From Acidomonas methanolica (GTDB lineage: Bacteria > Pseudomonadota > Alphaproteobacteria > Acetobacterales > Acetobacteraceae): 64,000 nt of DNA. Both the position numbers and the translations under genes were made by a program. Shown here piece after piece: positions 27,806-35,817 of this stretch. The stretch's first letter is position 1; each line of letters starts with the position of its first letter. The notes under the pieces were generated by a model. That model ran no database searches. It saw nothing but the letters and a program-made list of their open reading frames with translations, and had not been told where the DNA came from. Location: contig NZ_SLZN01000003.1 in NCBI RefSeq assembly GCF_004346035.1, positions 1-64,000 on the forward strand. Reading direction: 5' to 3'.

Positions 27806-30800
27806 ACGTCTTTTACGTTCTGCTTTCCTCTTTCCAGCGGTTCGTCGGCAGCCGCTGGACGCAGGCACTGAGCGTCTCGGTTCTCCTGACCGGGCTGTTA
27901 TGGCTCTATCTGCCACTGCTGGCGATATTCCTGCCGGTCTGGCGGCGGATCGTGGCGATAGGCGTCGTGTGGCTGGTCGTGTTCGCCGTCGCGTTTCTCA
28001 TGCAGCGTCGGCGCAACCGGCAGGAGACCGGCATCGACGCCGTGCTGACCGACGGCGGAAGCGGGGAGCGCGCCGCGACGCCGGGCGCGCGCGGCAAGGC
28101 TCAGGACGAGGCCGGCGCGGCGGAGGTCCGTGAACTCCGGCGTCGCCTGTCCGCGGCGATCGCGATGCTGCGCAAGCACGGCGTGCGACGGCTGTACGAC
28201 CTGCCGTGGTATGTCCTCATCGGTCCGCCCGGCTCGGGCAAGACCACGGCCCTGCGGCATTCCGGACTTCACTTCCCGCTCGGCGAGGAGGGCGAAGACT
28301 CCCTGCGGGGCGTCGGCGGCACGCGGTTGTGCGACTGGTGGTTCGCCGACGAGGCGGTGCTGATCGACACGGCGGGGCGGTACACGACGCAGGATTCCGA
28401 CAGGGCCTCGGACCAGGCCGGCTGGCTCGGCTTCCTCGACGCGTTGCGCAGGGCGCGCCCCCGGCAGCCTGTCAACGGCGTCATCGTGATGATCTCGGTG
28501 CTCGACATCGTCGCGGCCTCGCCGGAGGCCCGTGCGGCCCACGCGCGGCAGGTGCGCCTGCGCATCAAGGAGTTGACGGAGAAGTTCGGCGTCCGCACCC
28601 CGGTCTATCTGATCTTCAACAAGATCGACCGTCTGGCCGGATTCCAGATGTTTTTCGACGATCTGGACGAGGCGGGACGCGCGCAGGTCTGGGGTGTCAC
28701 CTTTCCGGTCGATGGCGGGATCGGTCGCTTCCCGGCTGAATTTGCAGCACTGGTCGAGCGGCTCGACCGGCGCCTCATCGATCGGCTTCAGGCGGAGCGC
28801 GCGCAGGATCGGCGGGCTCTGATGAGCGGCTTTCCGCTTCAGGTCGCGAGCCTCGCCGATCCGATCCGCTCTTTCCTCGACGGCGCGTTTCGTGACAGCC
28901 GCCTCGATCAGGCCCCGTTTCTGCGCGGCGTCTATCTTACTTCGGCAGCACAGGTGGGCGCGCCGCTGGACCGTCTGTCGGGCGCCCTGGCCCGCTCGTT
29001 CGGCATCGACCAGAAACGCTCCGGCCCGGCGGCCGGGCCGCGCGGCCGCGCGTATTTTCTCTCGCGCCTCGTGCATGACGTCATTCTCGGAGAAGCCCTG
29101 CTCGGCGCCTACGCTCCGGAGCGCTATCGCAGGCGCAAGTTGACGCGGGCCGTCGCCCTCTCGGGGATCGGCGTTCTGACGCTGTTCGGCGTAGCCGTGA
29201 TCTGGCGCAGCCATATGGAGGCGCGCGCCATGGTGCAGGCGCAGTTCGCGCGTTTCGCCGCCTATCACGACGTCGTCGCACCGCTCGCGGGGCAGACGGT
29301 CGCGGGCGATGCCGACCTCCCGGCCGTCTCGGACGCGCTCGATCGCGCGCGGGCGCTCGCCACGGCGCCGGCCTCGGGAGGGCTGGCGGGATGGCTCGCC
29401 ATCGCCCCCGATCAGGCTGCCGCCGAAGCGGGGCGGACCGCCTATGAAAACGCGCTGGCGCGACTGCTCTACCCGCGCCTGCTCTGGCGGCTCGAGCATG
29501 ACATGCGTGCGCGGTTTCAAGACCCCGCCTTTCTCTACGATGCGACGCGGGCCTATCTGCTTCTCGGCGGGTTCGGACCCCACGACGCGCAGATCGTGCA
29601 GTCCTGGTTCGCCGCGGAGTGGGAGCGCCGATACGCCGGTACGCTCAACCATGCCTTGCGCGAGCGGCTCGGCGTCCACCTCGCGGCGCTTCTCGACAGG
29701 CCGGCGCCGGACGACGTCACGCTGGATGGCGATTTGGTGCGCCGCGCGCGCATCGCCTTCGGCCATATCACGCCGGCACAGCGGATTTACGGGCGGTTGC
29801 GCGATCTGCCGATTCCAGCCGGGGTTCATGACTGGTCGCCGCGATCCGCGCTTGGCACCGTCGGCGACGAGGTGTTCGCCCGCCGGAGCGGCGCGCCCCT
29901 GAGCGACGGCGTGCCCGGCTTCTTCACCGGCGCGGGCTATGCCGAGATAATCAGGCGGCAACTCCCTGCCGCCGCGCACGCCGTGGCCAACGAATCCTGG
30001 GTCATGGGCCACGACCCGGCCCTGTCCGTGCGCGGCAACGACGCGTCCGCTCTGGAGCGGGAGGTGGCGGAACTCTGGGTCGCGGATGCGCGCGCGCGGT
30101 GGGCCGCCACCTTGAACGACCTGACCATCCATCTCGGCAGCACGCCGTCGGAGGTCACGGGCGCGCTCTATCTTCTCTCCTCACCGCAGTCGCCCCTGCG
30201 GGACATGGTGCGCGCCATTGTCTCCGCCCAAACGATCCCGATGCCGGTTCCAGCCAGGACGGCAGCGGGAGCGACGTCCGGGGAAACCGACGCGCTCGAT
30301 CCCGTCGACAGTGTGGCCGCCGAATGGAACAGCAAGCTGTCGCCGATGGTGTCCTTGTTGCATGGGAATAACGGCGTGGCGCCGCCCATGGAGACGATCA
30401 CCGCGCTGATCGGCCATCTCGACAACGCGGTGGCGACGGGGGGCGGGATTCAGCAAGGGCAGGCGGGTTCCTTCGGCGCCGGGATGCCGGACCCGGGACA
30501 GAGATTGCGGGCGGAAGCGTTGCGCCAGATGGAGCCGGTTGCCACCTGGCTGCGCGAGATTGCCGATGCGGGCGAAGCCTCGCGGGGGCAGGAGGTGCGC
30601 GCCGCGTCCTCCGGCGCCTTCAACGGCGTCGACGGGCCGGGAAATGCCTGCAAGGCGCTCGTGAAGGGGCATTTTCCCTTCGATCCGGACTCGCCGGAGG
30701 ATGCGCCGCTGGACGGCTTCGTGCGCGTCTTTGCCCCGGGAGGGCTGCTCGATCGTTATGTTGAGCAGTCGGTCGCCCCCTTCGTCGACCGGTCAGGCCG

Positions 30801-31272
30801 GATCTGGCGCGTGCGCGACGCGGACGGCGTGCGCGCGCCTTATACCGCGAGCCAACTCGCATCCTTCCAGCGTATCGCCGCGATCCGGCATGCCTTCTTT
30901 CCCGTGGCGGGGCCGCCCTTCCTCTCGCTGACGGTGACGTTCCGGTCAGGGCCGGACATCGCCCTGACCCTCGGCGCCACGAAGATTCGTCCCGATGCGC
31001 CGACGACGCTGAGCTGGCCCGGATCGGACGGCCTGTCGCCCGCGGTGATCTCGTTGACCCGCGGAGGCCGGACGACCGTCCTCGAACGCGGAGACGGGCC
31101 GTGGGGGCTTGCGCGGCTCCTGCACAAGGGTATCTCCCAACCGGCCCCGGGCGGCGGCAGGGATGTCGTCTATCCCGATGGCGAGGAACTCGCCGCCACC
31201 AGCAATGACATACATGACATCGTGACGCCTTTCGATCTTCTGGCGGGTTTTTCCTGTCCGGACGTGCCCTGA
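27802..31272 (+). CDS. tssM: Type VI secretion membrane subunit TssM (IcmF)
   Basis: A 1156-residue IcmF-type inner-membrane protein. It starts at a GTG overlapping the tssL stop. Two N-terminal transmembrane helices (about 10-35 and 52-70), a cytoplasmic NTPase-like domain with an intact Walker A GPPGSGKT (from residue 141), the IcmF motif DWWFADEAVLIDTAGRYTTQ and NKIDRLAGFQMFF, then a third helix at about 449-467 lead into the long periplasmic region that ends with the C-terminal lectin-like DUF1215 segment. The intact Walker motif suggests nucleotide binding is retained. TssM spans the envelope and contacts TssL and, where present, TssJ. Confidence 0.97.
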   Translation: MNVFYVLLSSFQRFVGSRWTQALSVSVLLTGLLWLYLPLLAIFLPVWRRIVAIGVVWLVVFAVAFLMQRRRNRQETGIDAVLTDGGSGERAATPGARGKAQDEAGAAEVRELRRRLSAAIAMLRKHGVRRLYDLPWYVLIGPPGSGKTTALRHSGLHFPLGEEGEDSLRGVGGTRLCDWWFADEAVLIDTAGRYTTQDSDRASDQAGWLGFLDALRRARPRQPVNGVIVMISVLDIVAASPEARAAHARQVRLRIKELTEKFGVRTPVYLIFNKIDRLAGFQMFFDDLDEAGRAQVWGVTFPVDGGIGRFPAEFAALVERLDRRLIDRLQAERAQDRRALMSGFPLQVASLADPIRSFLDGAFRDSRLDQAPFLRGVYLTSAAQVGAPLDRLSGALARSFGIDQKRSGPAAGPRGRAYFLSRLVHDVILGEALLGAYAPERYRRRKLTRAVALSGIGVLTLFGVAVIWRSHMEARAMVQAQFARFAAYHDVVAPLAGQTVAGDADLPAVSDALDRARALATAPASGGLAGWLAIAPDQAAAEAGRTAYENALARLLYPRLLWRLEHDMRARFQDPAFLYDATRAYLLLGGFGPHDAQIVQSWFAAEWERRYAGTLNHALRERLGVHLAALLDRPAPDDVTLDGDLVRRARIAFGHITPAQRIYGRLRDLPIPAGVHDWSPRSALGTVGDEVFARRSGAPLSDGVPGFFTGAGYAEIIRRQLPAAAHAVANESWVMGHDPALSVRGNDASALEREVAELWVADARARWAATLNDLTIHLGSTPSEVTGALYLLSSPQSPLRDMVRAIVSAQTIPMPVPARTAAGATSGETDALDPVDSVAAEWNSKLSPMVSLLHGNNGVAPPMETITALIGHLDNAVATGGGIQQGQAGSFGAGMPDPGQRLRAEALRQMEPVATWLREIADAGEASRGQEVRAASSGAFNGVDGPGNACKALVKGHFPFDPDSPEDAPLDGFVRVFAPGGLLDRYVEQSVAPFVDRSGRIWRVRDADGVRAPYTASQLASFQRIAAIRHAFFPVAGPPFLSLTVTFRSGPDIALTLGATKIRPDAPTTLSWPGSDGLSPAVISLTRGGRTTVLERGDGPWGLARLLHKGISQPAPGGGRDVVYPDGEELAATSNDIHDIVTPFDLLAGFSCPDVP

Positions 31273-31889
31273 TGGAGCCGTTCACGGGATATTGGGGCAA
31301 ACTGCCGGCACATGGCGATTTTCTCCGCGCCGGTTTCCCCGAAGACGTCGTCTCGCGGCTCGATCGCTGGATTTGCGCGCAACTCGCGGCGGCCGCGCGC
31401 CGTCATGGCGAGCGGTTCGAGACCCTCTGGCACGCCGCGCCCGCATGGCGGTTCACGCTCCGCGACGGCGTGCTGCATCCCGCATGCGCGGTATCGGGCG
31501 TCTGGACGCCCAGCGTCGATTCGGCCGGGCGGTGCTTTCCGTTCGTGTTCGGGATTCTGCACGACCCGGCGAGCGCGCAGTTCCGTGCATTGCCTGTCTT
31601 CGAGGCGGCGATCCGCCGTGCGATCGAACGGACGCAGCCCATTCATGTCCTCGACGAGGCGATCAGTCGGGCCGAGGGCATGCCGATACCGCCCGCGGCG
31701 CCCGTGCAGGATGTCTGGTGGTGTTCGGGGCAGGCCGGCGGCGGCACGATTCACGGGGCGCTCCCGGCGGGAAATGCGTTCGATTGGCTGATCGGGGGCA
31801 TGTCGGACAACGGGGTCATGCCCGTCATGGACGCGTCCACGGCGACGGCCGTCCAGGCGCTGCCTTTCACCACGAGGGACGGCGCATGA
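31272..31889 (+). CDS. tagF: TagF-type T6SS regulator
   Basis: A 205-residue stand-alone TagF domain: the N-terminus TGYWGKLPAHGDFLRAGFPE, then LDRWICAQLAAAA, WRFTLRDGVLHPACAVSGVW, PSVDSAGRCFPFVF, and the conserved WWCSG near the C-terminus. TagF proteins repress T6SS assembly post-translationally, often in balance with the FHA protein and PpkA; in Agrobacterium a TagF-PppA fusion does both jobs. Here tagF and pppA are separate genes about 6.6 kb apart in one region. Its ATG overlaps the tssM stop by one base. Confidence 0.93.
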   Translation: MEPFTGYWGKLPAHGDFLRAGFPEDVVSRLDRWICAQLAAAARRHGERFETLWHAAPAWRFTLRDGVLHPACAVSGVWTPSVDSAGRCFPFVFGILHDPASAQFRALPVFEAAIRRAIERTQPIHVLDEAISRAEGMPIPPAAPVQDVWWCSGQAGGGTIHGALPAGNAFDWLIGGMSDNGVMPVMDASTATAVQALPFTTRDGA

Positions 31890-32040
31890 ACGCGTGGATA
31901 AAAGTTGCATCCCCCGGCCAACGAACGTTACAGAAGCTTTCCGCGTCACGAGCGATTACTCCTTTTTTAACGATAATGTCCCGAAATATGGGTCAGCGGG
32001 ACGGGTCGATCTACCGTCCTGCGAGGAGAGGAGCCGTCGG

Positions 32041-33759
32041 ATGACTGTCGGGCGCATGGATCACGATACGCTCTCCTGCGAGCGCGGCTCCGACGATTCC
32101 GCCACGATCGACGGGGTCGCCTGCGCGTTCGCCGCCTGCACGTCGCGCGAGATCCGGCCGACCATCCGCCATGCGCTGCTCGAACTCGCGAAGGCGTGCG
32201 GCGCGCAGGACGTCGTTCTGCTCGCACGCTGTCATGGATTGCTCCTGCATGTTTCTCCCGGGGCGGGAGACGCCATGCCGCTTCCTCCCGAGTCCTGCTG
32301 GGTGCGGGAGGTCTGGGCATCGCACAGGGCGGCCGGTCCGGACGATCTGCACGATCTGCCGGACTGGGCCGGAGCGGGCGGCGTGGTGCTGGCGCGCTGT
32401 CTCGATCACGACCGAGGCTGCGAGCAGGAAGAAAGCAGGGCGGCGATGCTCGTGCTGCGCTGGACCGGGAGGGCGGCGGGAGACGGGGAACGGCCGTTCC
32501 GGGAGGTCGACGGGGCGATTCCGCCGGGGACCGCGACCTTGACGCGTCGTATCGGAGCCCTGATCGCGTCCGCCCTGCGGCGCGAGGACCATGCCGAGGA
32601 GCGCAGGGCGCTGTTGCGTCGGCTCAGTGAACGGCAGAATCTCGATATCGCCAGCACGACCGCCGTGGCTCTGGCGCATAATCTCAACAATGTTCTCGCG
32701 GCCATGTTGGGCCAGACCCAGATCGCGCTCGATGCGCTTCGCGATCAGCCGCGGGGGTATGGCGCGGTCATGTCGATCCGCAATGCGAGCGAGCGCGCCG
32801 CAGAACTGATCGAGAGCATCCTCGGCTTCGGGCAGCGTGACGTCCCCGAGGAGCCCGTCTCCATGGGGAGGCTCGCCGCCGAGACGATCGAGCTGATCCG
32901 CCCGGCCATCCCCGAACGTATCATCCTTTTATTCGAAGAGCGGGAGGGCGACATCGTCGTCCATGGGCGCGCCGCCGAGTTGCAGCAGATTCTTCTCAAC
33001 CTGCTTCGCAACGCCGCCCAGGCCATCGGGGGCGACGGCAGGATCACGACCCGCATCGAGCGCCGCGCCGGTCAGCCCCGCCTGCCCATGCAGATCGGCG
33101 CATTGACGGATCGGTCCTATATGGTTCTCTCCGTCGAAGACGACGGCATCGGGATCGACCCCGCGCTTCGTGCCGCGATCTTTCGTCCGTTCTATACGAC
33201 GCGCCCCGCCGGTTCGGGCCTCGGTCTTTCGGCGGTCGCCGACATCGTCGGCGCGCATGACGGCGCGGTGAGGAGTCTCGCCGCGGAGCAGGGCGGGTCG
33301 GTTTTCGAGATATGGTTGCCGCTGGGCGCGGCCGATCCGCGCGCCTCGTCTCCGTCGCGCGGGGACGGTCAGTGCGTCGTGGTTGTCGCCCCCGACGCCG
33401 TTCGGGAGCGTTTCGAGGATATCGTGGCGGCTCTGGGCTACGAGCCGGACGGTTTCGGGGATGTCGACGCCGCGCTTGACGTGCTCGCGGACGATCCCTG
33501 CCGCTGCCTCGCCATTCTGCTCTGCACCTCTGGCACCGATCTGGACGGGTGCATCGTCATGGCGGAGCGTTTCCGTCTGGTGCCGCGCGCCGTGCCGCTG
33601 ACGATCGCCGTACCCGGGCGCATGCCCGCGACGTTGCTCGGGTCGATCGCGAATCGGCCGACCTGGCTGGCAGGCGCCGACAACAATTCAGCCATAGCGG
33701 CCTGTATGGGTTTCATGATCGACGCCGCCGATCATTCTTGCGAAGGAGCGACGAGGTGA
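32041..33759 (+). CDS. Hybrid sensor histidine kinase with degenerate receiver
   Basis: A 572-residue soluble kinase. The ATG at 32041 has GAGGAG seven bases upstream; a longer frame from 31894 has no ribosome site. Residues about 20-180 look like a divergent GAF-type sensor with several cysteines. The phosphoacceptor region is TAVALAHNLNNVLAAMLGQ (H213) and the ATPase domain has NLLRNAAQAIGG, VEDDGIGIDP and GSGLGLSAVADIVG. A C-terminal receiver-like domain (about 445-560) lacks the phospho-accepting Asp: the expected strand reads LAILLCTSGTDLDG. It lies between tagF and the PpkA block, and the response regulator at 39198 is the only one nearby. Confidence 0.88.
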   Translation: MTVGRMDHDTLSCERGSDDSATIDGVACAFAACTSREIRPTIRHALLELAKACGAQDVVLLARCHGLLLHVSPGAGDAMPLPPESCWVREVWASHRAAGPDDLHDLPDWAGAGGVVLARCLDHDRGCEQEESRAAMLVLRWTGRAAGDGERPFREVDGAIPPGTATLTRRIGALIASALRREDHAEERRALLRRLSERQNLDIASTTAVALAHNLNNVLAAMLGQTQIALDALRDQPRGYGAVMSIRNASERAAELIESILGFGQRDVPEEPVSMGRLAAETIELIRPAIPERIILLFEEREGDIVVHGRAAELQQILLNLLRNAAQAIGGDGRITTRIERRAGQPRLPMQIGALTDRSYMVLSVEDDGIGIDPALRAAIFRPFYTTRPAGSGLGLSAVADIVGAHDGAVRSLAAEQGGSVFEIWLPLGAADPRASSPSRGDGQCVVVVAPDAVRERFEDIVAALGYEPDGFGDVDAALDVLADDPCRCLAILLCTSGTDLDGCIVMAERFRLVPRAVPLTIAVPGRMPATLLGSIANRPTWLAGADNNSAIAACMGFMIDAADHSCEGATR

Positions 33760-34955
33760 GGTCTATCCGCCAGATTGAAGCGTCGGACTCGAGGCGCCGG
33801 ACGTCTTGGCGCGCGGAGGCGCTGCGGCTCGGCCCGGGCACGGCCATTGCGGCGGGGCTCCTGCTTGCGGGGTTGGGCGGCGCGTCCGGACGCGCCGTGG
33901 CCCGCCCGTCCCTGGTCACGCTCATTGATCTGTCGAAGGTGCAGAACGGGCCCGTGATCGCGGCGTGTGCGCCTGCCTTGTCGCAACTGCGCGACGCGCT
34001 GGATGGCGCCGGCATCCCGACCCAGCGGATCAACGCCCCCACGGCCGATGCCCTGCGCCTGTCTCTGGCGCAGATGGGCATGCGTGGCGGTGGCCCCCGC
34101 ATGATCGTGCTCTGCGGGTATGGCGCTTCTCCGGCGGGGCAGGTTTTCATTGCCCCTGCCGATGGACTCTCGGGCAACGCCGATTTGAGCCGGTCGGGCG
34201 TGAGTGCGGACACATTCTCCCGCGTGGCCGGTCCGGGCAGCCTGACGGCGCTGGACCTTCATCCGCTCCCCGGGGCGGATCTCTCGGACGCCGCGGTCAG
34301 CCAGTGGCAAGCCGCCGCCGCGCCCGACACCTCCCGGCTGGCGAGCGTGGCTCACGGCCGCGATCAGGTTCCACTCCTTGCGAAGCTGATCGTCGCCGCG
34401 CAGGGCCGGGGCGATTCCATGCTGGCGGCTTTCCTTGGCGTTCAGCCGAAGCCCGGCCGCACGGCCCCGGAAGCCCCCCCGCCGCTGTCTGCCGCCGCGT
34501 CGGGCGCAGGCGTATCGCCGCCGGACGCCCCGGTTCCCCCGCACCCGGTCGCGGGCGCATCTGCGCCGGATTCGGCGCCGGCCGCCCAGTCGAAGCCTGT
34601 GGCCGACGCGGCGGCGGGCAAGAACGACCCGGTGGCGGCGACGGATACACCACACGTCGCGGCGGCTCCGGCGTCGCCCGTCGTCACGGCGTCCGTCACC
34701 CCCGTGCGTTCGCACGTCAAATCCGGCGGCAGGGCAAATCCGGCCGCGACCAGGCGTCCCCCCGTCCAGAAGGCCGATCCCCAGATCCGCTCGGTTCAGC
34801 TCGGATTGCTGGCGGCGGGCGTCTATCACGGGACCGTGACGGGAAAGGACAATGCGGCAACCACCGTCGCCATTCAACATTACCAGGAGAAGCTGGGCCA
34901 CCAGCCGACCGGTCATCTGACACCGGACGAGCAAAAAGCATTGACGGGCGGGTGA
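33756..34955 (+). CDS. Pseudo-caspase plus peptidoglycan-binding domain protein
   Basis: A 399-residue envelope protein. It starts at a GTG overlapping the kinase stop, with AAGGAG upstream. An N-terminal membrane segment or signal (GPGTAIAAGLLLAGLGGA, about 27-45) precedes a caspase-like fold (about 52-215). RMIVLCGYGASPAGQVFIAPADG aligns with the bacterial caspase pattern (YYAGHG...G...L.P.D.), but the catalytic His is Tyr (CGYG), and the later catalytic Cys strand reads LTALDLHPLPG. A long Ala/Pro-rich linker (about 230-335) leads to a PG_binding_1 domain (about 338-399: IRSVQLGLLAAGVYHGTVTG, ATTVAIQHYQEKLG). Probably a non-catalytic periplasmic scaffold or sensor. The caspase assignment is by motif only. 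Confidence 0.75.
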   Translation: MRSIRQIEASDSRRRTSWRAEALRLGPGTAIAAGLLLAGLGGASGRAVARPSLVTLIDLSKVQNGPVIAACAPALSQLRDALDGAGIPTQRINAPTADALRLSLAQMGMRGGGPRMIVLCGYGASPAGQVFIAPADGLSGNADLSRSGVSADTFSRVAGPGSLTALDLHPLPGADLSDAAVSQWQAAAAPDTSRLASVAHGRDQVPLLAKLIVAAQGRGDSMLAAFLGVQPKPGRTAPEAPPPLSAAASGAGVSPPDAPVPPHPVAGASAPDSAPAAQSKPVADAAAGKNDPVAATDTPHVAAAPASPVVTASVTPVRSHVKSGGRANPAATRRPPVQKADPQIRSVQLGLLAAGVYHGTVTGKDNAATTVAIQHYQEKLGHQPTGHLTPDEQKALTGG

Positions 34956-34956
34956 G

Positions 34957-35817
34957 ATGATGACGCTTCGCTTTAAGATCTACACGGTGGTGGCCGCTGT
35001 CGCGATAGTGGCGTACCTGATCTTGTGGACGCTCCTCGCACATGCGGAGCGGACCGAGCGCGTGGCCTCCGCCGAGTTTATCGCCAGGGAGATGGTTGCG
35101 AACGCGGACGTGACCGACAGCTACATCCGGAAGGAGGTGTCGCCCCTGCTCACTCACATCGGGGGCGGCAACCTCGTCTTCATCCCGCAGAGCGCCGGGT
35201 TCTATGCCGTCGAAACCGAGGGGCGGCTGATCGGCCAATCCCTGCCCGGATACCGCCTGCGGCGCGTCGTGCTGGACTCCACGGGCCCCGCCGACACGCC
35301 TGATGCGTGGGAGCGGGATGCGATCATGCGCCTGCGCGGCGCCGGAGGCGGCGCGAGCTTCAGCGAGGTGCGGCCTGGCGTCGGGGTGTCCTATGTCGCT
35401 CCCGTGAGGATGCGGGAGGGCGCGTGCGCGACCTGTTACCCGTCGCTTGACAGCGCGCCCATGGGGGTCCGGGATGCCTTCGGAGCGGCGCACGGTTTCG
35501 GGCGGCATCCCGGCGAGATCGTCGGCGCCACGATCGCGACCGTCCCGCTTCCCCCTCCCACGCCGTTCTTCGCGTCGCTGCGTTTCCTCGCCGCGCTCGT
35601 CGTGCTCGCTCTCGCCCTCATCTTCTGTCTTCTCGTCGAACTCTTCGTGCTGCGCCCGCTTTCGCGCATCGCCGTGGTCGCCGAGCGGATCTCGATGGGC
35701 GCGGAGGGTGTCGAGGAATTCGATACCCGTCGCCCGGGAGAACTCGGGGCTCTGGCGATGTCCTTCAACCGCCTGCGCCGCAGCATGGAAAGCGCGATGG
35801 CGCTGGTCGATTCATGA
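34957..35817 (+). CDS. Tll0287-like/HAMP membrane sensor protein
   Basis: A 286-residue protein with an N-terminal transmembrane helix (about 8-28), a periplasmic Tll0287-like (DUF3365) domain (about 35-195), a second helix (about 207-233) and a HAMP domain (about 234-285: LRPLSRIAVVAERISMG, GELGALAMSFNRLRRSM). Family members usually carry a CxxCH haem site. Here the matching place reads CATCYP (about 160), so the axial His is replaced by Tyr. No output domain follows the HAMP; the very next gene, overlapping by four bases, is the Ser/Thr kinase. A signal from periplasm to PpkA is a reasonable inference. Confidence 0.85.
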   Translation: MMTLRFKIYTVVAAVAIVAYLILWTLLAHAERTERVASAEFIAREMVANADVTDSYIRKEVSPLLTHIGGGNLVFIPQSAGFYAVETEGRLIGQSLPGYRLRRVVLDSTGPADTPDAWERDAIMRLRGAGGGASFSEVRPGVGVSYVAPVRMREGACATCYPSLDSAPMGVRDAFGAAHGFGRHPGEIVGATIATVPLPPPTPFFASLRFLAALVVLALALIFCLLVELFVLRPLSRIAVVAERISMGAEGVEEFDTRRPGELGALAMSFNRLRRSMESAMALVDS

